A stretch of 64,000 nt of DNA from Paraburkholderia sp. BL9I2N2 (GCF_004339745.1 NZ_SMGP01000002.1:248001-312000), one strand, 5' to 3'. Shown: positions 16,383-26,840, counted from the first letter of the stretch. Notes: generated from the sequence alone by a model not told the origin. Made by a program: numbers and translations.

Positions 16383-19300
16383 ATGTGGATAGTTAGGCTC
16401 GCGCTGCGCCGCCCTTATACCTTCGTGGTCCTCGCCGTGCTGATCTTTATCGTCGGCCCGCTGGCGATACTGCGCACGCCAACCGATATCTTTCCGAACA
16501 TCGATATTCCGGTGGTCAGCATCGTCTGGAGCTTTAACGGTTTCTCCGCCCAGGACATGGCGAACCGCATCACGTCGAACTACGAGCGCGCGCTCACCTC
16601 GGACGTCGACGATATCGAGCACATCGAGTCGCAATCGCTGAACGGCGTCTCCGTGGTGAAGATCTTTTTTCATCCGGGCGCGGACATCAATCGTGCGATT
16701 GCCGAGGCGGCTTCCAATTCGGCGTCGATCCTGCGCGTGCTGCCGCCGGGCACATTGCCGCCGAACATCATCACGTATAACGCGTCGACGGTGCCGATCC
16801 TGCAACTCGGCCTGTCCAGCAACACGCTCTCCGAACAGCAACTCTACGATCTCGGCAATAGCCAGATCCGCACGCAACTGGCGACGGTGCAAGGCGCGTC
16901 GGTGCCGTTGCCGTTCGGCGGCAAGGTGCGGCAGATCATGGTGGATATCGATCCGCGCGCGCTGCAGGCCAAGGGACTCGCGCCGCTCGACGTGGTCAAC
17001 GCGGTCAACGCGCAGAACCTGATCCTGCCGGGCGGCACGGCGAAGATCGGCACGAAGGAATACAACGTGCAGATGAACGGCAGCACCGACACGGTGGCCG
17101 CGCTCAACGATCTGCCGATCAAGACGGTCGCCGGCGGCGTGGTGTACGTGCGCGACGTCGCCCACGTGCGCGACGGCTACGCGCCGCAAACCAACATCGT
17201 GCGCAGCGACGGCAAACGCGCGGCGCTCCTGACCATCGAAAAATCCGGCAGCACCTCGACCCTCACGATCATCCAGCAGGTCAAGGCGATGCTGCCGCAT
17301 ATCGCCGCCGGCCTGCCGAGCGCGCTGCACATCACCGCGCTGTCCGATCAATCCGTGTTCGTGAAGTCGGCCGTGATGGGCGTGGCGCGCGAGGCGCTGA
17401 TCGCCGCCGCCCTCACCGCCTTGATGATCCTGCTCTTTCTCGGCAGCTGGCGCGCCACGCTGATCATCGCGGTATCGATTCCGCTCGCCGTGCTGACCTC
17501 GCTGATCGCGCTGTCCGCGCTCGGCCAGACCATCAACATCATGACGCTCGGCGGCCTTGCGCTCGCCGTGGGGATTCTCGTCGACGACGCCACGGTCGCC
17601 ATCGAAAACATCACGCATCATCTGGAGAACGGCGAGCCGTTGCACGACGCGATCCTGAACGGCTCCGGCGAAATCGCCGTGCCGACTTTCGTCTCGACGC
17701 TGTCGATCTGCATCGTATTCGTGCCGATGTTCCTGCTCTCCGGCGTGGCCCGCTATCTGTTCGTGCCGCTCGCCGAAGCGGTGGTGTTCGCGATGATCGC
17801 GTCGTACTTTTTCTCGCGCACGCTGGTGCCGACCCTCGCGATGTATCTGATGCGCGCGCGCAGCAACGCGCCGGTCACCGGCAACGGTCCGATTGCGTGC
17901 CTGATCCGCTTTCAGACCGGCTTCGAGAAGCGCTTCGAGCGGCTGCGTGAACGCTATCGCGGCGTGCTAGGCGCGGCGATAGCGAGTCCGCGCCGCTTCA
18001 TCGCGATCTTTCTGCTGCTTTGCATCGGCTCGCTTGCGCTGGTGCCGTTCACCGGGCGCGACTTTTTTCCCCGGCGGTGGATACCGGCGAAATCCGCCTG
18101 CATCTGCGCGCGCCGACCGGCACGCGGATCGAGGACACCGCGAGCATTACCGACCAGGTCGAAGCCCGCGTGCGCGACGTGATCCCGAAGCAGGAACTAT
18201 CGGCGATGCTGGACAACATCGGCGTGCCGGTGAGCGGCATCAATCTGACTTACGACTCGTCGGACCCGATCGGCTCCGAAGATGCCGACGTGATGATCAC
18301 GCTCGCGCCGAAACACAAGCCGACCGCGCAATACGTGGCGACGCTGCGCACCACGCTGACGAAAGACTTCCCCGGCGTCACGTTTGCCTTCCTGCCGGCC
18401 GACATCGTCAGCCAGATTCTCAACTTCGGCCTGCCCGCGCCGATCGACATCCAGATCGTCGGCAACAAGCTCGATGCCAACCGCGTGGTGGCGAACCGCC
18501 TGCTCGCGCAACTGCGCGGCGTGCGCGGCCTCGTCGATGCGCGCATTCAACAGCCCGGCGACGCGCCCGCGATCAACGTCAATGTCGACCGCACCCGGGC
18601 GATTCAGGCCGGCCTGCTGCAACGCGACGTGTCGCAGAATCTGCTGATCGCGCTCTCCGGCAGTTCGCAGACTTCGCCGAATTTCTGGCTCGATCCGCGC
18701 AACGGCGTGAGCTATCCGCTGATGGCGATGATGCCGCAGTACGACGTCAACTCGCTGCAGGCGCTCGCCAATATTCCGGTCGCGCAGAGCGGCGGCAGCT
18801 CCGGCGCGACGACGGCAGCGGCCTCGGCCTCGGCGGGCGGCGCCGGTCCCGCGCCGCAGAACCTGCTCGGCGCGTTGAGCACGCTGACACGCGGCACGCA
18901 GCAAGCCGTCGTCTCGCACTACAACGTGCAGCCGGTGCTCGATATCTTCGCGTCGGCGCAAGGGCGCGATCTCGGCGGCGTGGCGGCGGACGTGAACCGG
19001 CTCGTCGATCAGATCCGGCCGCAATTGCCGCCGGGCGCGTCCATCGTCGTACGCGGCCAGGTGCAGGCCATGCACGATTCGTTCAGCGGCCTCGCGAGCG
19101 GCCTCGTGTTCGCCATCGGCCTCGTCTATCTGCTGATGGTGGTCAATTTCCAGTCGTGGCTCGATCCGTTCATCATCATCAGCGGCTTGCCGGGCTCGCT
19201 CGCGGGCATCGCGTGGATGCTGTTCAGCACCGGCACCCGCCTGAGCGTGCCGGCGCTCACCGGCACCATTCTGTGCATCGGCATTGCCACGGCCAACAGC

Positions 19301-19633
19301 ATTCTCGTCATCAACACCGCGCGCGAATTCCACCACGGCGGCCAGCCGCCGCTCGCAGCCGCGCTCGAAGCCGGCTTCAGCCGCTTCCGTCCGGTGCTGA
19401 TGACGGCGCTCGCCATGCTGATCGGCATGCTGCCGATGGCGCTCGGCCTCGGCGACGGCGGCGAACAGAACGCGCCGCTCGGCCGCGCCGTGATCGGCGG
19501 CCTCGCGCTCGGCACGGTGTCGACCTTGCTGTTCGTCCCCGTCGTCTACGGGATGGTGCATGCGTGGCTCGACAAACGCCGCGCGGCTCGCAGCGAAAAA
19601 CACGAATCCGCCGTCCCGGCCCGCACTCTTTGA
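16383..19633 (+). pseudogene. RND efflux permease (AcrB/HAE1-like) with a frameshift
   Basis: Inner-membrane proton-driven pump subunit of about 1082 codons. The N-terminal TM (RRPYTFVVLAVLIFIVGPLAIL), the periplasmic porter domain and the TM4 aspartates in LAVGILVDDATVAIENI are intact, as is the second half up to LDKRRAARSEK. The frame breaks at the T6C4 run 18063-18072: GRDFFP is followed by PAVDTGEIRLHLRAPTG only in another frame. Two surplus C, or one missing base, explain it. ATG 16383 has AGGA upstream. The downstream adaptor and outer-membrane factor complete a tripartite pump. Read literally the pump is broken after about 565 residues; a sequencing indel in the homopolymer is equally likely. 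Confidence 0.85.
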
Positions 19634-19652
19634 TTTCGACGAGACCTATCCC

Positions 19653-20969
19653 ATGAACGATTCATCACTTCCGCCGGAGTCGGGTAAGCAGGCAACCACG
19701 GGCGTGGCAACCGCCGGCACCGCTCACACCGCTGGCGCTGCGCAAGCCGGCGCGGCCGCTCAGCCTGCAAGCGGCAACGAAAGCATGCACGCCGCCGACC
19801 CCACGTCCCACCGCGACCCCACCGTCAAACCGCGCCGCCGTCTCTGGCCGTTCGCGCTGAGCGGTCTTGCAGTGGCCTTGCTGATCGTCGGCATCGTGCC
19901 GCGTCTGCATGCAAGCGCCGCGCTCACGCAGCAAACACAGGCGCAAAGCATGCTCAGCGTGTCGGTGGTCGCACCGCGCGCCGCGCCGGCCGTCAACGAA
20001 CTGCTGCTGCCGGGCGCCGTCACGCCATTTGCCGAAGCCTCGATCTACGCGCGCACGAGCGGCTACCTCGCGCACTGGAACACCGACATCGGCGCGCAGG
20101 TGAAAAGCGGCCAGACCCTCGCGACGATCGAAGCCCCGGATCTGGACGCGCAACTGCGCCAGGCCCGCGCCGACGAAGCCACCGCGCAGGCTAATTTCGA
20201 CTTCGCGAAGACCACCGCGCAGCGCTGGCAGGAGATGTTGAAGACTCAATCGGTCGCGCAACAGGACACGGACATGAAGGTCAGCGACATGCAAGCGCGC
20301 CGCGCGATGCTGGCGTCGGCGCAGGCCAATGTCGCGCATCTCGCCGAGCTGGTTTCGTACGAGAAGATCACCGCCCCGTTCGACGGTGTGATCACCGCGC
20401 GCAACGTCGACGTCGGCGCGCTGGTGACGGCGGGCGGCACGCCCGGCACCGCGGGCATGTCGGGCGAGCTGTTCCATATCCAGCAGAACGGCGTGCTGCG
20501 CGTGTTCGTCGACGTGCCGCAGAACGACGCGCCGTACGTCACGCCGGCCACCGGCGCGTATCTGACCGCCCAGCAGTATCCGGGCCGTCGCATCGCGGCG
20601 AAGGTGGCGCGCAGCACCGGCTCGATCGATCCGACGAGCCGCACGCTGCGCGTCGAGGTCGACGTCGACAACAAGGACGGCGCGCTGATGCCCGGCGCTT
20701 ACACGCAGGTGCATCTGCAGTTGCAATCGACCACACCGGCGCTCGATCTGCCCGTCAGCGCCCTGCTGTTCCGGCCGGACGGCGTGACGGTCGCCGTGGT
20801 CGACAGCAACGGGCGGGCGCTGCTCAAGACCGTGCACATCGGCCGCGATTTCGGCACGCACGTGGAAATCACGACGGGACTCGCCGCCACCGATCGCGTG
20901 ATCGACAACCCCGGCGATTCGCTCGCCACCGGCCAGATGGTGCAGATCATGCCGGCCATGCACAGCTGA
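19653..20969 (+). CDS. RND efflux periplasmic adaptor (membrane fusion protein)
   Basis: 438-residue HlyD/AcrA-type adaptor. A long low-complexity Ala/Gly/Thr-rich cytoplasmic N-terminus (about 60 residues) precedes one membrane anchor (LWPFALSGLAVALLIVGIVP). Then come the barrel/lipoyl half-motifs (YARTSGYLAHWNTDIGAQVKSGQTLATIEAPDLDAQL), a coiled-coil hairpin, and the second lipoyl half (YEKITAPFDGVITARNVDVGALV). No lipobox is present, so it is anchored by the TM. It links the RND permease upstream (19 bases away) with the outer-membrane channel downstream. Confidence 0.9.
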   Translation: MNDSSLPPESGKQATTGVATAGTAHTAGAAQAGAAAQPASGNESMHAADPTSHRDPTVKPRRRLWPFALSGLAVALLIVGIVPRLHASAALTQQTQAQSMLSVSVVAPRAAPAVNELLLPGAVTPFAEASIYARTSGYLAHWNTDIGAQVKSGQTLATIEAPDLDAQLRQARADEATAQANFDFAKTTAQRWQEMLKTQSVAQQDTDMKVSDMQARRAMLASAQANVAHLAELVSYEKITAPFDGVITARNVDVGALVTAGGTPGTAGMSGELFHIQQNGVLRVFVDVPQNDAPYVTPATGAYLTAQQYPGRRIAAKVARSTGSIDPTSRTLRVEVDVDNKDGALMPGAYTQVHLQLQSTTPALDLPVSALLFRPDGVTVAVVDSNGRALLKTVHIGRDFGTHVEITTGLAATDRVIDNPGDSLATGQMVQIMPAMHS

Positions 20970-21001
20970 GTGCCTCGTCACGTCACAGAAAGGATTTGCC
21001 G

Positions 21002-22474
21002 ATGTTTTCCCTGTCTCTTTCAAGGCCGCTGCCGCGCCGCGCGCTGGCGGCCACGCTGATCGGCGCGCTGCTCAGCGCGTGCTCGACCTTGCCGCCCTAC
21101 CAGCGCCCGAGCGCCGACATTCCGGCGCATTACGCGGGCGCCGTGCATGCGGGCGCCGCACCCGGCTGGGCGCAGGCCGCGCCGGCCGACGCCGCGCCGC
21201 GCGGCCCTTGGTGGACGCTCTTCAACGATCCCGTGCTGAACCAGCTCGAGGCGCGCATCGACGTGTCGAACCAGACCGTGCGCAAGGCCGTCGCGCAGGT
21301 TCAGCAGGCGCGCTCGATGGTGGACTATCAGCGTGCCGGATTCTTCCCGACCATCACCGCCGGTGTCGCGCAGGAGCGCTTCCGGACCTCGCAGAACGTC
21401 GAAGGGAGATCGCTCGCGGGCAAGACCGTGCCGGACTATTCGGCGGGCGTGGCCGCGAGTTGGGAACCGGATCTGTTCGGACGGGTACGCGACAGCGTCA
21501 ACGGCGCGCAGGCCGACGCGCAGGCGAGCGAAACGGACCTCGAAGGCGTGCGCCTGTCGATGAGCGCCGATCTGGCCGTCGACTATTTCTCACTACGCTC
21601 GCTCGATACGCAGAAGAAGCTGCTCGACGACAGCGTGAGCGCCTACGCCGCCGCGTTGAAGCTGTTGCAGCAGCAGCTGAAAGACGGCGCGATCGATGCC
21701 TCCGCCGTCGCCCAGGCCACGACGCAGCTCGAAGCGACGCGCACACAAGACACCGACATCGACGTGACGCGCGCACAGATGCAGCACGCGATCGCCACGC
21801 TGATCGGCGAGCCGGCGTCGACCTTTACGCTGCCGCCGAACGGTTCGGCCGCGACGCCGCCCGCGATTCCACCTGGTGTGCCGTCGCAACTGCTGGAACG
21901 GCGTCCCGATATCGCCGCCGCCGAACGGCGCGTGGCGTCCGCGAATGCGCAGATCGGCGTGGCGCATGCGGCGTTTTTTCCGGATCTCGTGCTGTCCGCG
22001 AGCGCCGGTCTCGAAAGCACGTTTTTCGCGCCGTGGCTGAGCGCGCCGAGTCTGTTCTGGGCGCTCGGTCCGCAACTGGCCGGCACGCTGTTCGACGGCG
22101 GCAAGCGCAAGGCCAGCCTGCATGGCGCCACGGCGCAATACGACGGCGCGGTCGCGGACTATCGTCAGTCGGTGCTGGTGGCGTTCCAGCAGGTCGAGGA
22201 CAACCTGTCCGCCTTGCATGCGCTCACCGACGAAGCCGCCAGCCAGCAGCGCGCCACCACGGCCGCGGACCTGTCGCTGCGGCTCACGACGAACCGCTTC
22301 AACGCGGGCGCGGTCAGCTATCTCGACGTGGTGACCGCGCAGACGATTGCGCTGACGAACCAGCGCATCGCGGATCAGATTGCCGAGCGGCAGCTGGAGT
22401 CGAGTGTGTTGTTGCTGAAGGCGTTAGGCGGGACGTGGGGTGGCGAAAGCCAGAGCGCGGCGGGGACTGTGTAA
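21002..22474 (+). CDS. Outer-membrane efflux lipoprotein (OprM/NodT family)
   Basis: 490-residue TolC-like channel with a lipoprotein signal peptide; the lipobox LLSACS puts the lipidated Cys at about residue 29. Two OEP repeats are visible, with the typical PWWTLFNDPVLNQLEARIDVSNQTVRKAVAQVQQARS and, in the second half, RRPDIAAAERRVASANAQIGVAHAAFFPDL. ATG 21002 was chosen with AAAGGA about seven bases upstream. It completes the permease-adaptor-channel operon and ends 14 bases before the convergent histidine-kinase gene. Substrate range (drugs, phenolics, solvents or metals) cannot be read from the sequence. Confidence 0.9.
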   Translation: MFSLSLSRPLPRRALAATLIGALLSACSTLPPYQRPSADIPAHYAGAVHAGAAPGWAQAAPADAAPRGPWWTLFNDPVLNQLEARIDVSNQTVRKAVAQVQQARSMVDYQRAGFFPTITAGVAQERFRTSQNVEGRSLAGKTVPDYSAGVAASWEPDLFGRVRDSVNGAQADAQASETDLEGVRLSMSADLAVDYFSLRSLDTQKKLLDDSVSAYAAALKLLQQQLKDGAIDASAVAQATTQLEATRTQDTDIDVTRAQMQHAIATLIGEPASTFTLPPNGSAATPPAIPPGVPSQLLERRPDIAAAERRVASANAQIGVAHAAFFPDLVLSASAGLESTFFAPWLSAPSLFWALGPQLAGTLFDGGKRKASLHGATAQYDGAVADYRQSVLVAFQQVEDNLSALHALTDEAASQQRATTAADLSLRLTTNRFNAGAVSYLDVVTAQTIALTNQRIADQIAERQLESSVLLLKALGGTWGGESQSAAGTV

Positions 22475-22488
22475 CCGGTTGCGCGTCC

Positions 22489-23949
22489 TCACCTGGCGCG
22501 CGGAAACCTCAGCACGAACCGCGTACTGCGCGCATCGCTCTCCGCATGCACCGAGCCGCCGTGCAGTTCCATGATGGTGCGCACGATGGCAAGCCCGAGT
22601 CCCGTCGACCCCGTGGACCCTTGCGACAACCCCGCCGACGGCAGCGAACTGCGCGACGGATCGACCCGATAGAAGCGGTCGAAAATCCGTTCGAGATGCT
22701 CAGCGGGAATCGGCTGTCCCTGGTTCTCCACGGTCACGCGCACCGCGTCGGCGGACGCGCTCGCGTCCAGCACGATCTCGCCGCCCTGCGGCGTATAGCG
22801 AATGGCGTTGGCGAGCAGATTGCTCACGGCGCGGCGGAACAGTTCGAGATCCGCCGTCACGCTGGCCGCGCCGTTCACGCGCACGCGCACATTCGCCTCT
22901 TCGGCAATGCCTTCGAAGTAGTCGGCGATATGGGTCAACTCCTGCCCCGCGTCGAATTCGCGCAGTTGTTTGACGAACTGCGGATGCTCGGCGCGCGCCA
23001 GAAACAGCACGCTCTCGATCATTCGCGAGAGCCGGTCGCACTCTTCCAGATTCGAGGCGAGTAGCGACTCGTATTCATCGACGGAGCGCGGCCGGGCGAG
23101 CGCGACTTCAGCGGCGCCGCGCATGTTGCTGAGCGGCGTGCGCATGTCGTGCGCGAGGTCGGCGGTGAAACGCGACAGACGCTGGAAACCATGCTCGACG
23201 CGCTCGAGCATCGCGTTCAGCGAGGCCACCAGCGTCTCGAGTTCTCTCGGCACGCGCGCCACCGCGATCCGCGTATCGAGGCGATTCACCGTGACGAGGC
23301 TCGCGCTCGCCGCGATATCGCGCAACGGCCGCAGCGCCGCACGAATCAGCAGGTAGCCGAGCAGCATGGCCAGCGCCACGCCCGCCACGCCCGCCATGTT
23401 GAGCTTGTCGCGGTAACGGTCCAGCAGGAGCCAGCGGTCGCTCATGTTGCGCGCCACCAGCACGCTCGCCGTGTCGCCGTTACGCAGCCGCGCGTCCGTG
23501 AGAATGCCGCGGATCGGCGCGCCGCCGCGGCCGGTCCAGTCGCCGATATCCGTCTCGGTGATGCGCGCCGTCGCGGCAACCCGCGCGAGCGGCGGCAATG
23601 CCGCAATGGTCGCGGCGCCGCTTGCCGCATCCGGCACGGCGAGCGCGCCGGCGATGTTGTGTTCGATCGCCCGCGTGCCGTCGGGATCGAACACTTCCAT
23701 CGACATGGCTTCGTTGCCGAGCACGATGCTGGTCAAGCGCTCGCTGTGCTCGCGAATGCCCTGCGCGGAATCCAGTTCTTCGGCGAGCCGCCGCGCGTGG
23801 CGCGCGGCGAGCACGATGTCGAGATTGTCCTGCGCCTTGATCTGCTTTTCGAGCGCGACATACAGAAAGCTGCCGACGAGCACGAAAACCGCCAGCGTCG
23901 TCGCGCCGAACGCCAGCGCAAGCGCCGCGGCAAGCGAACGGCCGCGCAT
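22489..23949 (-). CDS. Two-component sensor histidine kinase
   Basis: 486-residue membrane kinase of the heavy-metal-sensor (CusS/IrlS-like) type. TM1 is residues 10-32, the periplasmic sensor about 35-183, TM2 about 186-206, followed by HAMP. The phospho-acceptor is His267 in LAHDMRTPLSNMRG. The N-box NLLANAIRYTPQGG and G-box GSTGLGLAIVRTIMELHGG are intact. The ATG overlaps the response-regulator stop, so the pair is co-translated. It converges with the RND operon, and shared DNA boxes suggest that this system controls that pump. The stimulus is unknown; no metal-binding His/Met cluster is obvious in the sensor domain. Confidence 0.88.
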   Translation of the reverse strand: MRGRSLAAALALAFGATTLAVFVLVGSFLYVALEKQIKAQDNLDIVLAARHARRLAEELDSAQGIREHSERLTSIVLGNEAMSMEVFDPDGTRAIEHNIAGALAVPDAASGAATIAALPPLARVAATARITETDIGDWTGRGGAPIRGILTDARLRNGDTASVLVARNMSDRWLLLDRYRDKLNMAGVAGVALAMLLGYLLIRAALRPLRDIAASASLVTVNRLDTRIAVARVPRELETLVASLNAMLERVEHGFQRLSRFTADLAHDMRTPLSNMRGAAEVALARPRSVDEYESLLASNLEECDRLSRMIESVLFLARAEHPQFVKQLREFDAGQELTHIADYFEGIAEEANVRVRVNGAASVTADLELFRRAVSNLLANAIRYTPQGGEIVLDASASADAVRVTVENQGQPIPAEHLERIFDRFYRVDPSRSSLPSAGLSQGSTGSTGLGLAIVRTIMELHGGSVHAESDARSTRFVLRFPRAR

Positions 23950-24626
23950 CAAGCGATGTCCTTCAGTTCGAGCACATAGCCCACGCCGCGCACGGTGTGG
24001 ATCAGCTTGACGGGAAAGTTGTCGTCGATCTTGGTGCGCAGGCGGCGGATCGCCACTTCGACCACATTGGTGTCGCTGTCGAAATTCATGTCCCACACAT
24101 ACGACGCGATCTGCGTGCGGCTCAGCACTTCACCCTGGCGGCGCGCGAGCAGTTGCAACAGCGAGAATTCGCGCGGCGTGAGATCGATGCGCATGCCGCC
24201 ACGCTTTACGCGCCGGCGGTTCACATCCATTTCCAGATCGCCCACCTTGATCAGTTCGCTTTCGCGTGGCGGGCCGCGGCGCGCCAACGTGCGCACGCGC
24301 GCCAGCAATTCGACGAAGGCAAAGGGCTTGACGAGGTAATCGTCCGCGCCGAGTTCGAGACCGCGCACGCGGTCGTCGACGTCGTCGCGCGCGGTGAGGA
24401 ACAGCACGGGCGTGGTGCGCGTGGCGCGCAAGGTCTTGACGATGGTCCAGCCGTCCATGCCGGGCAGCATCACGTCGAGCACGATCACGTCGTACTCTTC
24501 TTCCTGGGCGAGGATCAGCCCTTGCGGGCCGTCGTTCGCCACGTCGACCGCATAGCCGGATTCTTCCAGGCCTTTCTTGAGGTAGGCCGCTGTTTTCAGC
24601 TCGTCCTCGATCACCAGGATTCGCAT
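23949..24626 (-). CDS. OmpR/PhoB-family response regulator
   Basis: 225-residue regulator. The receiver domain has acidic pocket EDE (7-9), phospho-acceptor Asp51 in IVLDVMLPGMDG and Lys in the FVKPFAF-like stretch DDYLVKPFAF. The winged-helix DNA-binding domain ends with NVVEVAIRRLRTKIDDNFPVKLIHTVRGVGYVLE. It is closest in style to CusR/CopR/IrlR. It overlaps the kinase gene by one base (TGATG). A box GATTAC-N6-GTAATG lies 58-75 bases upstream of its start, matching two boxes before the RND pump, so autoregulation plus pump control is likely. Confidence 0.9.
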   Translation of the reverse strand: MRILVIEDELKTAAYLKKGLEESGYAVDVANDGPQGLILAQEEEYDVIVLDVMLPGMDGWTIVKTLRATRTTPVLFLTARDDVDDRVRGLELGADDYLVKPFAFVELLARVRTLARRGPPRESELIKVGDLEMDVNRRRVKRGGMRIDLTPREFSLLQLLARRQGEVLSRTQIASYVWDMNFDSDTNVVEVAIRRLRTKIDDNFPVKLIHTVRGVGYVLELKDIA

Positions 24627-24683
24627 CGGTTGCTCCGCGTGGGCGTTGACGGTGAAATCATACCGTCAAGCACTCCGGCGGGT

Positions 24684-24701
24684 GATTACGATCCGGTAAT
24701 G
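24684..24701. promoter_or_regulatory. Putative response-regulator box 3 (autoregulatory)
   Basis: GATTACGATCCGGTAATG; the reverse complement CATTACCGGATCGTAATC has the CATTAC-N6-GTAATC shape known for CopR/CusR-type sites. The remaining bases 24627-24894 hold no gene that I can support. Confidence 0.55.
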
Positions 24702-24894
24702 TTCACGCGCTCACTCCGGATGCGCGCCAGCCGTTTGCGACGAACCCTGCATGGTCGGCGCCAGAGCCCAGCCTGTTTCCCCCGCATGCGGCGCCGCAGC
24801 ACCGGCATACCGTAGTTTCTTCACCCGGCCGAACAGGCCGCGCGCCGCCCGCTGCAACGCGGTGTAACGGCGGCACCGCCGCGAGGGTTGCAAC

Positions 24895-25809
24895 CTATTC
24901 GACGTTGTCCGCGACATCGGTCATACGGATCATGTGCGGTTTGACGACGTCGTCCTCGTCGTCATGGGTGTCCGTGGGCGGATGGATCAAGGCCTCGAGC
25001 CGCGCCTTGGTCGCCAGAAACTCGGGCGACGTGACCTGCGAATAATCGCGCGGCCGCGACACCGGCACTTCGATCAGCTCCTGCACCTCGCCGGGATTCG
25101 CCTTCAGGACCAGGATACGGTCGGCGAGAAAAATCGCCTCGTCCAGATCGTGCGTGATGAACAGCACGGTCACGTCGATGTTGCGCCAGATATCGAGCAG
25201 GTGCGTCTGCATCTTCGCGCGCGTTTGCGCGTCGAGCGCGCCGAAGGGTTCGTCCATCAGCAGAATGCGCGGCCGGTTGGCGAGCGCGCGGGCAATCGCC
25301 ACGCGCTGCTTCATGCCGCCCGACAACTGATGCGGATAGGCATTGGCGAATTTCGTCAGGCCGACCAGATCGAGCCATTGCAGCGCTTCGCGTTCCGCAT
25401 GCAGGGTGCTGTGGCCGTTCATCTTCAGACCGAACATGACGTTCTTCTTGACCGTGAGCCACGGAAACAGCGTGTAGCCCTGAAACACCATGCCGCGGTC
25501 GGCACCCGGCCCCTGCACGGGCTTGTCGTCGAGCAGCACGCTGCCGCTCGTCTGCCGCTCCAGCCCGGCGAGAATGCGGATCAGCGTGGACTTGCCGCAG
25601 CCCGACGGTCCGATCACGCAGACGAACTCGCGCCGGTGCGTCTTGAAGCTGATGCCGTCGAGCGCCGTGCGCTCGCCTTGCGGCGTCTCGAAGCGCTTGC
25701 CGAGATCGCGCACCTCCAGAATCACCTCGCGCGATTTCAGGCGGTCGAAACGCTCGCGTACCGCTTCGGACTGGATCAGGTACGACGGAATCGGTTGCGG
25801 ATTTAACAT
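24895..25809 (-). CDS. Guanidine/urea-cluster ABC transporter ATPase
   Basis: 304-residue ATPase of the nitrate/sulfonate/taurine (SsuB/TauB) class. Walker A is GPSGCGKST, Q-loop MVFQGYTLFPWLTV, signature QLSGGMKQRVAIARAL, Walker B ILLMDEPFGALD and H-switch FITHDLDEAI. An acidic C-terminal tail (DTHDDEDDVV) extends beyond the usual length. It is the last gene of the riboswitch-controlled operon, 59 bases after the permease. Energy module for import of the cluster's substrate, most likely guanidine or a guanidino compound. SEED-type annotations call this a urea carboxylase-related ABC transporter. Confidence 0.88.
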   Translation of the reverse strand: MLNPQPIPSYLIQSEAVRERFDRLKSREVILEVRDLGKRFETPQGERTALDGISFKTHRREFVCVIGPSGCGKSTLIRILAGLERQTSGSVLLDDKPVQGPGADRGMVFQGYTLFPWLTVKKNVMFGLKMNGHSTLHAEREALQWLDLVGLTKFANAYPHQLSGGMKQRVAIARALANRPRILLMDEPFGALDAQTRAKMQTHLLDIWRNIDVTVLFITHDLDEAIFLADRILVLKANPGEVQELIEVPVSRPRDYSQVTSPEFLATKARLEALIHPPTDTHDDEDDVVKPHMIRMTDVADNVE

Positions 25810-25868
25810 GATGGAATCCTTTGAATGCGGTGCTGTGCTTGCAATAGGCCGTGTCACGAAGCCGTCCA

Positions 25869-26840
25869 CTACGCCTTGAGCGTGCGGTCCCACGGGAACA
25901 GCTTGCGGCCGAGCAAGGCCAGCACGAGATCGGTGCCGAGCCCGATGATGCCGATCATCATGATCGCCGCGTAGACGTTGTCGAAGTGCTCGTAGCGCGC
26001 CTGCTGCGTGATGTACCAGGTGATGCCGGAACTGGTGCCGACCAGTTCCGCCACGATCAGGTAGGTCCACGCCCAGCCGAGCAGAATTCGCTGGTCGCGG
26101 TACAGGTCGGGCAGAATGCCGGGAATCACCACGTGGGTGAGCAGCTTGAGCTTCTTCGTGCCGAGCGTCATGGCGGCTTCGAACAGGCCGTACTCGAGCT
26201 TGCGGGTGGTGTTGGCCACGATCAGCACCTGCTGGAACAACGTGCCGATCACGATGATCGCGATCTTCGGGCCGTCGTAAATGCCGAGGATCGCCACCAT
26301 CAAGGCGCCGAACGCGGGCGCCGGCAAGTAGCGGAAGAACTCGAAGAACGGCTCCTGCAGGCGGGCGATCGCGCTGTACGTGCCGCACACGATGCCGATC
26401 GGCACGCCGATCACCGACGACAGCACGAAGCCCCAGAAAATCACCTGAATGCTGTGCCACAGGCTCTGATGCAGCCACACGCCATCGCGCGATGCGGGCG
26501 GCGTGGTAAACGCGGTGTAGAACGCGCGCAGCACTTCATGCGGCGCGGGCAGATACACCGGGTTGACCGGCTCGCCTGCCGGCAACGCCGTATGGGCCTC
26601 GCGCGCGTGGGCGAGTTCGTCGGCGAACACCTCCTTGTCGACGCGCATGCCCGGCTGGAAATAGTCGACGCTGCCCGGGCTGTCGATCAGCACCTGCGGA
26701 TGCCAGATGATCGGCACGTAGCTGACCAGACACCAGACGAGAAGCGGCAGCAGAAACGAGCCCGCGCCCAACAGCCATTTGCCGCGCACGGAGAGTTCGC
26801 GGCGCACCGCGAACCATTCGGTTCTGTCAATGACGGCCAT
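25869..26840 (-). CDS. Guanidine/urea-cluster ABC transporter permease
   Basis: 323-residue permease of the SsuC/TauC class. TM1 (WLLGAGSFLLPLLVWCLVSYV) is followed by an unusually long periplasmic loop of about 75 residues before TM2. The BPD_transp_1 core then carries the EAA-type loop FEAAMTLGTKKLKLLTHVVIPGILPDLYRDQRI. ATG 26840 has GGAG upstream and overlaps the end of the allophanate hydrolase gene by 14 bases; the frame is open further upstream, but only within that gene. It pairs with the ATPase after it and with the binding protein encoded separately at 36820-37878 under its own guanidine riboswitch. Confidence 0.88.
   Translation of the reverse strand: MAVIDRTEWFAVRRELSVRGKWLLGAGSFLLPLLVWCLVSYVPIIWHPQVLIDSPGSVDYFQPGMRVDKEVFADELAHAREAHTALPAGEPVNPVYLPAPHEVLRAFYTAFTTPPASRDGVWLHQSLWHSIQVIFWGFVLSSVIGVPIGIVCGTYSAIARLQEPFFEFFRYLPAPAFGALMVAILGIYDGPKIAIIVIGTLFQQVLIVANTTRKLEYGLFEAAMTLGTKKLKLLTHVVIPGILPDLYRDQRILLGWAWTYLIVAELVGTSSGITWYITQQARYEHFDNVYAAIMMIGIIGLGTDLVLALLGRKLFPWDRTLKA

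Noticed and set aside
18034..19656. 540-codon open frame overlapping the RND pump in another frame
   Set aside because: Arg- and Ala-rich shadow frame; the overlapping frame carries all RND motifs.
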